From positions 1 to 64,000 of the forward strand of contig CAIJWE010000030.1 of the NCBI GenBank assembly GCA_903824295.1: 64,000 nucleotides of DNA. Reading direction: 5' to 3'. Below, in pieces: positions 50,366 to 59,331 of the stretch. Position numbers and translations under genes: made by a program. The notes under the pieces were generated by a model. The model did no database searches. It was not told the origin of the DNA and saw only the letters and a program-made list of their open reading frames with translations. Each line of letters starts with the position of its first letter. Within the stretch, counting starts at the first letter, position 1. The DNA comes from an uncultured Chlorobiaceae bacterium. Its GTDB lineage: Bacteria > Bacteroidota > Chlorobiia > Chlorobiales > Chlorobiaceae.

Positions 50366-51580
50366 ATGAGCGCAGCCGGAAACATTATCGTCGAACGTGC
50401 TGGTGGCGCACCTGCCGGTGCCCGCAGGGTCGAGTTGGTGGAGCGGAAAGGAAAAGGACATCCCGATACCATCTGCGACTCGGTCATGGAGGCGGTCTGT
50501 ATCAGCCTCTGCCGGGAGTACCTTGCCTTGACCGGGCGAATTCTGCATCACAACATCGACAAGGGATTGCTGGTTGCCGGAAGAAGCGCCGTGAAACCGG
50601 GTGGCGGCAGGATACTGGAGCCGATGAAGATCATTTTCGGCGACAGGGCAACCTTCCACTACGAGGGTGTACAAATCCCTGTAGCCGAAATTGCAGAAGC
50701 CGCAGCATCAAGGTGGCTGAAAGAGAATCTCCGTTTTGTCGACCCGGCTCGGCATATCATCTTCCAGAACGAAATCAAGCCCGGTTCAGCGGAGCTGACT
50801 GATCTTTTTTCGAGAACGATTGTCGGAGCCAACGACACCTCCGTCGGCGTCGGCTATGCACCGCTCAGTACGGCGGAGTCCCTTGTACTCGACATTGAAC
50901 ACCATCTCAACTCCCCCGCCTTCAAGCTCGCATTCCCGGAAACAGGCGAAGATGTAAAGGTGATGGCATTCCGCGACCATGACAGCCTTACCCTGACCAT
51001 TGCCATTGCCTTTGTGGATCGCTATATACCCGATACCGCCACCTATTTCAGGCGCAAGGAGGCGGTGCGGGAGGCTTTGCTTGCCTTTGTCTCCACCGAG
51101 CGCCATCCCTTCAAAAAGGTCACCATAGAACTCAACATGCTCGATGACCAGACGCGGGGTGAAGGTGGCATCTACCTCACCGTTCTCGGTACCTCGGCTG
51201 AAGGGGCTGACGGAGGTGAAGTGGGAAGGGGCAACAGGGTCAACGGCCTTATTGCATTCCAGCGACCGCTCAGCCTGGAGGCTGCTGCCGGCAAAAACCC
51301 TGTCCGCCACGTCGGCAAAATCTATAATGTGCTGGCACATGAGACAGCCACCCGCATCTGCGGAGAGGTTGAGGGAGTTGCGGAGGTTTCGCTCTTTCTC
51401 TGCAGCCAGATCGGCCAACCCATCAACCGGCCGCTCTCAGCTTCAGCCCAAATCATACCGGCTGACGGAGTATCGATCAACGATCTCCGCAAACCGGTCA
51501 CGGCAATCATTGAGGCTGAACTGGCCGATATCGGCCACTTTACGGAACGCCTCGCCCGGGGTGAGTTCAGTATCTGCTGA
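50366..51580 (+). CDS. mat: Methionine adenosyltransferase, archaeal-type (AdoMet_Synthase family)
   Basis: VELVERKGKGHPDTICDSVMEAVCISLCREYLALTGRILHHNIDKGLLVAG matches archaeal MAT rather than bacterial MetK; ~404 aa. Confidence 0.93.
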   Translation: MSAAGNIIVERAGGAPAGARRVELVERKGKGHPDTICDSVMEAVCISLCREYLALTGRILHHNIDKGLLVAGRSAVKPGGGRILEPMKIIFGDRATFHYEGVQIPVAEIAEAAASRWLKENLRFVDPARHIIFQNEIKPGSAELTDLFSRTIVGANDTSVGVGYAPLSTAESLVLDIEHHLNSPAFKLAFPETGEDVKVMAFRDHDSLTLTIAIAFVDRYIPDTATYFRRKEAVREALLAFVSTERHPFKKVTIELNMLDDQTRGEGGIYLTVLGTSAEGADGGEVGRGNRVNGLIAFQRPLSLEAAAGKNPVRHVGKIYNVLAHETATRICGEVEGVAEVSLFLCSQIGQPINRPLSASAQIIPADGVSINDLRKPVTAIIEAELADIGHFTERLARGEFSIC

Positions 51581-51699
51581 AAAACCGAAAGGGTGAGATG
51601 CGGATCGGTGGCGTTCTGGACGAAGGAACCTGCTTGGCAAGAGGATTTTATCTCCTTGCTGGCAACGGTTGTTGGATGGATTGTTTTGCATTATCTTGG

Positions 51700-51818
51700 C
51701 GGATTGTGACGGGATTGGTGAAATTTCGGATTGTGACGGGATTGTGGGGATTTATAATTTGCGGATTGGGCGGAATTGTGACGGGATTGGTGGGGATTTG
51801 CGGATTGGGCGGGATGAC
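51700..51818 (+). repeat. Degenerate G-rich tandem repeats (GGATTGTGACGGGATTG-like) upstream of miaA
   Basis: Visible repeats: cggattgtgacgggattggtg / cggattgtgacgggattgtgggg / gcggattgggcggaattgtgacgggattggtgggg / gcggattgggcggg. Confidence 0.85.
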
Positions 51819-51839
51819 CCCGCCCGTACGGGTTTGGAT

Positions 51840-52823
51840 ATGATAAAAAATATGGGTGTTAGGGAAACGCAACGGCCACCGGTTATGGTTATTCTTGGCC
51901 CTACGGCTTCGGGGAAATCGGCGCTTGCTCTGGCTGTGGCAAAAAGGATCGGAGGGGAGATTATCTCGGCTGACTCGCGACAAGTTTACCGTGAGCTTGA
52001 TATCGGTGCAGCAAAGCCTTCAAAGGAGAGGCTTGGGGAGGTGAAGCACCATTTTGTTGATGAAAAAAATATTGGTGACCCCTTCACGGCTGGTGACTTT
52101 GCAACTGAAGCTCTTGAGCGGATTGGCGACATTCACCGGCGGGGAAAACGCGCGGTTGTAGCCGGTGGCTCAACACTCTATCTTGAGGGATTGATTGAAG
52201 GATTTGCTGATCTGCCTCCGGCAAACCCTGAAATACGGGCGCGACTGCTTGAGGAACTTGAACGCGATGGAAAAGAGCGGCTCTATGCGAAACTGCTCGA
52301 AAGAGACCCGGTACAGGCTGCAACCCTTGACTGCACCAAAAGCCAGCGGCTTATCCGAAGCCTTGAAATTATTGAGATCACCGGCTTGAGCGTTACGGAA
52401 CTACAGGCAAGGGGAAAGGTGCGGCAGAAGGGCCTCAGCTTTATCACGACTGGACTTGCCATGCCCCGCCCCTCGCTCTACGAGCGCATCAACCGTCGTA
52501 CCGACGAGATGGTTGATGCGGGGCTCTGCGGCGAAGCTGAAGGGCTCTATCACAACTACTGCACCCTCCTTCGTGAGGGAAAAACATCCGCGCTGCAATC
52601 GGTGGGATATCAGGAGCTTTTTCAATACTTCGACGGAGAGATCGACTTTGGTGCTGCAATTTCCCTGGTAAAACAGCATACGCGCAACTACGCAAAACGG
52701 CAGTTGACTTTTTTCAGCAACCGGCTTACCGTTAACTGGGTAGCAGCCCCTTTCGGAAGCAATGAGCTTGAAATGCTGGCTGATCGGCTTGCGCACTGCT
52801 GGCCAGAAAATGCTGAAGAGTGA
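51840..52823 (+). CDS. miaA: tRNA dimethylallyltransferase
   Basis: VMVILGPTASGKSALALAVAKRIGGEIISADSRQVYRELDIGAAKPS; start placed after the repeat-encoded N-terminal extension of the ORF-track call (51669). Confidence 0.94.
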   Translation: MIKNMGVRETQRPPVMVILGPTASGKSALALAVAKRIGGEIISADSRQVYRELDIGAAKPSKERLGEVKHHFVDEKNIGDPFTAGDFATEALERIGDIHRRGKRAVVAGGSTLYLEGLIEGFADLPPANPEIRARLLEELERDGKERLYAKLLERDPVQAATLDCTKSQRLIRSLEIIEITGLSVTELQARGKVRQKGLSFITTGLAMPRPSLYERINRRTDEMVDAGLCGEAEGLYHNYCTLLREGKTSALQSVGYQELFQYFDGEIDFGAAISLVKQHTRNYAKRQLTFFSNRLTVNWVAAPFGSNELEMLADRLAHCWPENAEE

Positions 52824-53075
52824 TGCACTCGATTTACCGGCTCCAAGCAGAAAGAGATGCACTCTCCCTCCCCTGCTGCTCCATGAGGAAAAAGATTATT
52901 TTCAAAAAAAGCTTTATAATGGCGCTTACAGGGCGCAAACAGGTGCTTGTATAAATTTTGCCAGAGTGACCGATCAACACCGATGAGTTGTATTATTTTC
53001 GGAATGGTTTTTATTGATACCTGTCTGTTTCCAGTGAATTAATTCCTGCAACTGTTGTTATCATAAAATCCTTTT

Positions 53076-55355
53076 ATGCCGTTCGATCAGAGAGTGTACA
53101 GTGAAATAATCGAAAAACAGAGCGACGCGACACTTCTTTCCTTGCTTCATTCCTTTCCGGATGTGGTTTTTGTTATTTCTCCTGAAGGCACTCTTCTTGA
53201 TGCCAATGCGACTTTTTTTTTCAGGTATACAGGCAATGAAAAACGGCTTGGTATCAATGTGTTCGATCTGTTGCCGCCGGAGCTTGCAGCCGAGCGTCGG
53301 AAAATGGTGCAAAAGTCCGTGCATACCGACAGGCTTGTTGCCTTTGATGATGAGGTTGATGGAAAACTCTTCCGCAGTACCATCTACCCCTATAAATCTG
53401 CAGAAGGCAACGTCAACCGGTTGCTTATCCTTGCGCAGGATATCACCGAACGAAAGCTGGCCGAAGCTGAACTGCACAAACTGAATCGCCTCCTTCTGGT
53501 GATCGACCAGTGCAACAAAGCGCTGATTCATGCTGATAATGAGAACGAACTACTGCAAAAAATTTGCAGCATCATCGTCGAATCCAATGGCTTTCTGATG
53601 GCCTGGGTTGGCTATAAGCTGGATGATGAGGCAAAAAGTTTGCACACCGCTGCCTGCGCCGGTCATACTGGTGATTATTTTGAGACGACGGTCATATCCT
53701 GGGCTGATGACCAGTATGGGCAGGGGCCTGCCGGGACGGCAATACGTAGGGGCCAACCAGTTTCTGTCAATCATATTCTCACCGATCCACAGTTCAACCT
53801 TTGGCGGACCCAGGCAATAAAGAACGGTTATGAGGCCGTTCTCAGTTTACCCTTATCAGTCGACAAGACGGTGATTGGGGCATTGACCATTTATTCTGGA
53901 CTGCCAGATGCCTTTAATCGTGCCGAGATCATACAGCTCACGTCACTCGCGGACAATCTTGCCTTTGGCATCAAGATGCAGCGAAGCCGTGATGAGCTGA
54001 AAAAAAGTGAGCAAATCAATGCATTTCGGTTCCGCATACTCCAGATGGCTGATACGCAGTCGATAGAGGAGTTACTGATGACAACGCTTGATGAAGCCGA
54101 AAGGATGACGGAAAGTGAAATGGGCTTTTTCTTTTTTGTTGCTGAAGATCAGAATACACTGTTGCTGCAGGCCGTTTCAAGCAACACGCTTATAAATATC
54201 TGCACGGCAGAAGAAAAGGGGCAGCACTATCCTCTCGACAAGGACTGTGTATGGGCAGATGCCCTGCGGAAAAGAAAAGCCATTATCCATAATGATTACA
54301 CAGCCCTCAAGCATTGCAAGGGAATGCCGGACGGCCTTGCTTCGGTCAAACGCGAACTGATGGTTCCGGTTTGCCGTGAAGGGAAAATCGTGGCGATCAT
54401 GGCAGTGGGCAACAGGCCGAGGAACTATGATGATCGTGATATTCGACACGTGGAGTTGATTGCCAGTCATACCTGGGATATTGTTGCCAAAAAAATTGCT
54501 GATGATGAAAAGAAGACGCTTGCGGCCCAGCTTCAGCAAGCTATGAAAATGGAGATGATTGGCCAGCTTGCCGCTGGAATTGCACACGAAATCAACAACC
54601 CGCTCAACTTCATAACACTCAATGCACATGCTCTCCTTGAAGATTTTAACGATCTTGGAGCATTTATGCATCAGTACCGGCCTATCATTGAAAAAGCAGA
54701 GCGATTCCCTGCCATTTTCGAAGAGGTAGAGCAACTCCGTGAAGAAGCCGGACGGCTTGACATTGACGAGCTTCTCAACAGTATCCCTGAAGCTCTTGAA
54801 AAATTACGGATTGGGGTCGAACGCATTTCGACCATCACCCACAGCATGAGAAGCTACTCTTTCAAAAATGGCAGCGAGCAATTATTCGCGTTTGATCTCA
54901 ACAAGGCAATTCATGAAGCCCTTGTCATCGCGAAACATGAATACAGCCAGATTGCCACGATTGCCTTAATGCTTGAAGAGCTTCCGCAGCTCTTTTGCGA
55001 TCCGGCCAAAATCAGTCAGGTGATTCTGAACCTGATTATCAACAGCAGTCATGCCATCAAGTCACAAAACAGAAGCGCTCCAGGAAAGATTGAGATTAAG
55101 ACATGGGTAAGCGGTGAGAGCATCTCTTGCTCCATTACTGATGATGGCCCGGGAATCCCTGAAACGGTGATCGGGCGGATATTTGAACCGTTCTTTACGA
55201 CCAAGGAGCCGGGGAAAGGAACCGGGCTTGGGTTAAGTATCTGCTATGACATCATTGTCAAGAAACATCAGGGAAACCTCTCTGCGACTTGTCTGGAGGA
55301 AGGTGGTACCGCCTTTACCTTTACACTGCCGATGCAAACAGTGCCGAGCGCTTGA
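53076..55355 (+). CDS. PAS/GAF/GAF sensor histidine kinase
   Basis: HEINNPLNFITLNAHALLEDF H-box; NLIINSSHAIKSQ N-box; DDGPGIPETVIGRIFEPFFTTKEPGKGTGLGLSICYDI. Confidence 0.93.
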   Translation: MPFDQRVYSEIIEKQSDATLLSLLHSFPDVVFVISPEGTLLDANATFFFRYTGNEKRLGINVFDLLPPELAAERRKMVQKSVHTDRLVAFDDEVDGKLFRSTIYPYKSAEGNVNRLLILAQDITERKLAEAELHKLNRLLLVIDQCNKALIHADNENELLQKICSIIVESNGFLMAWVGYKLDDEAKSLHTAACAGHTGDYFETTVISWADDQYGQGPAGTAIRRGQPVSVNHILTDPQFNLWRTQAIKNGYEAVLSLPLSVDKTVIGALTIYSGLPDAFNRAEIIQLTSLADNLAFGIKMQRSRDELKKSEQINAFRFRILQMADTQSIEELLMTTLDEAERMTESEMGFFFFVAEDQNTLLLQAVSSNTLINICTAEEKGQHYPLDKDCVWADALRKRKAIIHNDYTALKHCKGMPDGLASVKRELMVPVCREGKIVAIMAVGNRPRNYDDRDIRHVELIASHTWDIVAKKIADDEKKTLAAQLQQAMKMEMIGQLAAGIAHEINNPLNFITLNAHALLEDFNDLGAFMHQYRPIIEKAERFPAIFEEVEQLREEAGRLDIDELLNSIPEALEKLRIGVERISTITHSMRSYSFKNGSEQLFAFDLNKAIHEALVIAKHEYSQIATIALMLEELPQLFCDPAKISQVILNLIINSSHAIKSQNRSAPGKIEIKTWVSGESISCSITDDGPGIPETVIGRIFEPFFTTKEPGKGTGLGLSICYDIIVKKHQGNLSATCLEEGGTAFTFTLPMQTVPSA

Positions 55356-55421
55356 AGGTGTGCGGCAACAAAAACAAGACGATAATGCCCCCGGCAGGAA
55401 AAAGATGCCAGGCATCGAGCG

Positions 55422-55838
55422 TTACCGTGTACCTGTTTTCGTGTTGTGGTAACAATCGATAGCGTCGATTATGGTTTTTTTGAAAACCGGCACATCGAGA
55501 GGTTTGGTAAGTGTTGTATAAATATGGCTGGCATCAACTTCTTTGACAAGCTCATACACATTATTGGCTCCAGAGACCAACATGCAGATGGTATCAGGAA
55601 AGCGGATCTTCACCCTCCGAACCAATTCTATGCCATTTACACCCGGCATGTGAATATCCGAAGCAATGACAACCACAGGAGCATTGCTGTTACTCTCCTC
55701 CAGCAAATTGAGAGCTTGTTCAGCAGATTCTGCAAACAGTTTCACATAGGGCTCCCTCCGAAAACAACTTTTCAGGGCGCTGAGGATTTCGACTTCATCA
55801 TCAACAAAGAGAACAGCGATATCAGCAAGATTTCTCAT
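55422..55838 (-). CDS. Single-domain response regulator (CheY-like receiver)
   Basis: VLFVDDEVEILSALKSCFRREPY..., VVIASDIHMPGVNGIELVRRVK, LTKPLD. Confidence 0.92.
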   Translation of the reverse strand: MRNLADIAVLFVDDEVEILSALKSCFRREPYVKLFAESAEQALNLLEESNSNAPVVVIASDIHMPGVNGIELVRRVKIRFPDTICMLVSGANNVYELVKEVDASHIYTTLTKPLDVPVFKKTIIDAIDCYHNTKTGTR

Positions 55839-56061
55839 ATTCCTTTAAAAAATCCTTTAAAAAAAGAGATAAATTTCTTCACCTAAACGGCAATATAAAA
55901 AGGGCAGATTGTAAGTTGCAAAGAAATATTTTGACCGGTGGTTCAGCAAGAGTCTGCGCCTGAAGCTTGTTTATGGAGTATGAGTGGTAACTCCCCCCAA
56001 CCGAAACAGTAATGAGCTTGATGCGCCATCTGACTGGCTTGAAAAAAATTCAGTCGGGGCA

Positions 56062-56469
56062 TTACGCTCTGATTGCATGGCGCAGCTTATTGACTGATGT
56101 AACAATCGCACCCGGATTCCTGTCAATAATGGAGGTGGCGAGATTGACAAGAGCAGAAACACAGCTCATAACACTGGAAATTTTAGTCAGAGTCTTGATC
56201 TTTTGATTAGCCTCCTCTATGACACCTTTCAATTCAACGACAGGAACAGCCAGTGCATCGAGAGAAAGGCCGACGGCAGCGGTGGTTGCATCGTTTGATA
56301 AACATAAAAGTGTCTGGCAAAATTCGTAAAGAGAATCATATTCAGCGCGACTTATTTTATGTTGATCCTGATTATAATTTTCATCCATATAATGCTTTAC
56401 GCTGTGCTCAGCAGCGCGTAACGCATCAGCAACAGTTCGTGCGTCATCTGGAGTCAAGGCTAATGGCAT
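56062..56469 (-). CDS. Uncharacterised protein, predicted helical with hydrophobic C-terminal region
   Basis: 135 aa; 20 bp downstream of the lipoprotein gene on the same strand; no recognised domain. Confidence 0.6.
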   Translation of the reverse strand: MPLALTPDDARTVADALRAAEHSVKHYMDENYNQDQHKISRAEYDSLYEFCQTLLCLSNDATTAAVGLSLDALAVPVVELKGVIEEANQKIKTLTKISSVMSCVSALVNLATSIIDRNPGAIVTSVNKLRHAIRA

Positions 56470-56489
56470 GTGTATTCTCTCCTTTTTTA

Positions 56490-57401
56490 TCAGGCTTTAG
56501 CGAGTATGGCAATCTGCTTGCGAAGGTCAAGAACAAGAGCGTAGAGATCTGTAACTAAACTTTTGTCATCAAGTTTGTTTCTGTGGTCATAGAGTTTTTG
56601 ATGCCCTTTTGAAAGATTGTCAAGTACGGTCAGATAGGCCGTCACAGCATGCAAGCGCGCGCTGTTTTGCTCTCGACGCACCTCTCTCCATTCCGTCACG
56701 GCATCTTTGGCTGCACTGGAAGGGTGGCCATCAATAAGGAGGGCATCGTAATACAAATCAATATTATCGCTTTCCGCCTTCAAATCATCCTGAAAATCAT
56801 TGGCAACTATCTCGCGGAGCTCCCCGGCAAGAATTGCTTGCAGTGGAGCATTGGCCTGCTCGATAATATTTTTCACCTGCCTTGCCTGGTAGGGCTTAAT
56901 GAGCATTTGAACTATCGAACCAACAGCACCAAGCGTACTGGTGGAAATTCCTTTACCTGCGTGAAGCTTTGCATTCAGTGTACAGATTTCCGTATTCAGG
57001 GCATTGAAGTTTTTGCTGTAGACTATTGTACCGTCAGCAGAGAGTGTCGATAAAGCTCCCATATAATCAGAGACAACAGATAATACCTTTGTCAGCGCTT
57101 CAGCCTGAATCTGGCGCTCAATTGCGTTCGTACCATAAACCTTCTGGCGCAACGCAAACATTTTCTTCTGTTCCTCGGTTGGTTTCCTGTATTGCCTGAA
57201 ATGCATCGCATCATACCGCTTCAGCCTCACCGGAGTATCCGCATAGGTCGCAACAATTCCATTAAACTGCGAAGCTTCGAGGGAGCTCTTTGACCACTCC
57301 TGCACCGCGGTCAAATTGGTGCACGATGTGGCCAGCACAACCATGCACAAACAGGCGAGAGCAAACAGCCCCCGTTTTTTGCGTATCTGGAATTTCATCA
57401 A
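56490..57401 (-). CDS. Uncharacterised lipoprotein
   Basis: N-terminal signal with lipobox-like VLATSC (Cys27); 303 aa, mostly helical composition; no recognised family. Confidence 0.7.
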   Translation of the reverse strand: MMKFQIRKKRGLFALACLCMVVLATSCTNLTAVQEWSKSSLEASQFNGIVATYADTPVRLKRYDAMHFRQYRKPTEEQKKMFALRQKVYGTNAIERQIQAEALTKVLSVVSDYMGALSTLSADGTIVYSKNFNALNTEICTLNAKLHAGKGISTSTLGAVGSIVQMLIKPYQARQVKNIIEQANAPLQAILAGELREIVANDFQDDLKAESDNIDLYYDALLIDGHPSSAAKDAVTEWREVRREQNSARLHAVTAYLTVLDNLSKGHQKLYDHRNKLDDKSLVTDLYALVLDLRKQIAILAKA

Positions 57402-57827
57402 CTCTCCTTGTTATTTTGGAGCAGGATTGAACCGTAAAAAGTATATTCCAAATTAATGTAAAAAAATCACAGTAATACCAACTTTTTTTGAACTATTCTC
57501 AAGGTTTTGCTCAAATCGTCATCAATGTAAAAGAGTACCATACCAGAGAAGAGCTCCGGCTTTTTTTTACCGATACCGAGTCACTTGCCGAACTGCTGAA
57601 AGCCATCCACAAAAAAATCCGGGTAAGTCCACATCGCATGGTACACCTTAATGCTGCAAAAAACGGCTTTGAGGTTTTCTATTCGCCCGCTTCGAGCAGC
57701 GCAACGATGCAAACCGACCTCAACTTCAGCAAAACAGCTTGCGAAACCGCGTTGCGCTCATCAACTCCGCAACGCTGTAAACCGACAAGAACAAACAACT
57801 GGCAAGAGTTGCCCTGCATTAAGCGGC

Positions 57828-57845
57828 GTGCTGGTGCACCAGCAC
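57828..57845. repeat. Perfect 18-bp palindrome GTGCTGGTGCACCAGCAC
   Basis: Direct reading; sequence equals its reverse complement. Confidence 0.9.
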
Positions 57846-58187
57846 CTGAACGCCATGAAGGGATGGCCGCCCCCAGCTTCCGGTTATGCGGCTTGTACGC
57901 CGAAAAGCTGCTGGCGTGGGGCCTGGGGGCATCGGCGGACTCTGCGGCAATTATATTTTTGCCAGTGGTGGTTTATTTGCTTACCATTTGACGGATAGTG
58001 TTTGTTCATCAACGATGTGGAAGCTAAACCGGTTTTAGCTGTCAGCTTTTTTTCTCAGTTACTGAACGTATCCGGTATTTGAAGCGTTTCGTAGATTCCT
58101 CGTAAATACCGCAGTGCACTGCCAGCCAAACAATCCTTTAGACACTTGAATGACAATGTTTTACAGTTATTAAAGTATAGGTTTATC

Positions 58188-58814
58188 ATGAAATACTCCG
58201 TATCAGCCCGTAAAGAATTAACCATCCTGAAAATTGAAGAGGATGTTTTCGATTTTCGCCACAGTGAAGCTTTCAAGTTGGCAATTGAAGGAATGGTGGA
58301 CAAGGAGAACGCCAAAAACCTGGTCATCGATTTTTCTCAGGTAAAAGCCATTGATTCGTGCGGGATCAGCTCAATGCTGCTTGCTCACCAACTCTCGAAC
58401 CAGTCACAGGGGCTGGCCATTTTCGTCTCTCTCTGTAAACAGATCAAGGATCTTCTGAAGCTGACCAATCTTGATAAACAGCTCTATATTTTTTCTTCGA
58501 TCAATGAGGTGGTGACCCTGATCGAACCGGCCATGAAAAACAAGCGGGGTACAAGAGGAAAAGCACAGGCTCCAGTAGACGAAATCATTGATGAACTCCT
58601 GTGCGAAGACCTTGATCTTATCCCTCCACCTGACATTCATGACGAAGATCTCGACGAGCAACTTGTTGAATCTGATGAAATATCCCTTGAATCTGAACTC
58701 TCCGATCCCGTAACCGAAAAAGAGAGCAATTCAAAAAAACGGGGCCGTCCCAAAAAAACGGAATCTGATACAACACCGAAATCCAAAAAACACAAGGAAG
58801 AGCCTGAGTCCTGA
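58188..58814 (+). CDS. STAS-domain protein (anti-anti-sigma factor-like) with charged, AT-hook-like C-terminal tail
   Basis: NLVIDFSQVKAIDSCGISSMLLAHQLS STAS core; tail SNSKKRGRPKKTESDTTPKSKKHKEE. Confidence 0.85.
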   Translation: MKYSVSARKELTILKIEEDVFDFRHSEAFKLAIEGMVDKENAKNLVIDFSQVKAIDSCGISSMLLAHQLSNQSQGLAIFVSLCKQIKDLLKLTNLDKQLYIFSSINEVVTLIEPAMKNKRGTRGKAQAPVDEIIDELLCEDLDLIPPPDIHDEDLDEQLVESDEISLESELSDPVTEKESNSKKRGRPKKTESDTTPKSKKHKEEPES

Positions 58815-59049
58815 ATTGCATCCTCTCTCTTTACCCCCTTGCCACCCTATTCCCGTCCTGAACTCCGGATATGGGCAACGTAACCCCGGGAAATGGGTCG
58901 GTAACCCTTTTTTTCCAGTTCCGGGGCTGCAAATTCTGTTCGTGATGCTGCAGACAAACTTGCAGGAAACTTTGCAAACACCGCAATAATACATACATTG
59001 CACAGGTTAAACTCTCGTCTCAGAACAGAAACCATAACGATTTTTCACT

Positions 59050-59331
59050 ATGGGGAATTTCTTTTTCCGACGCAGGGTGGAACAACTGCTGGGTGATGCC
59101 AGTATTACCGTTGGAGGCGACAATCCCTGGGATATCGTGGTACACGATGACCGTTTTTACCGCATACTGAAGGCCGGAGTCGACAAAAAAGTTTCCGGAC
59201 TGCTGCGGGCTCTTTCCGGGCACGGCATGTCCAGCTCTGGCAGCTTTTGTATTCGAACCACGGAGCAGAAGGAAGATTCAGGGTACCTCGATAGTTTTCA
59301 TCCAACAAAACTGACTCTCAGAACATGTTGA
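59050..59331 (+). pseudogene. Truncated N-terminal duplicate of cyclopropane-fatty-acyl-phospholipid synthase
   Basis: RRRVEQLLGDASITVGGDNPWDIVVHDDRFYRILKAG aligns with KKQLERLFEPADISINGQRRWDMQIHQPLVFRRTITEG of the adjacent intact Cfa; similarity lost after ~59166. Confidence 0.7.
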
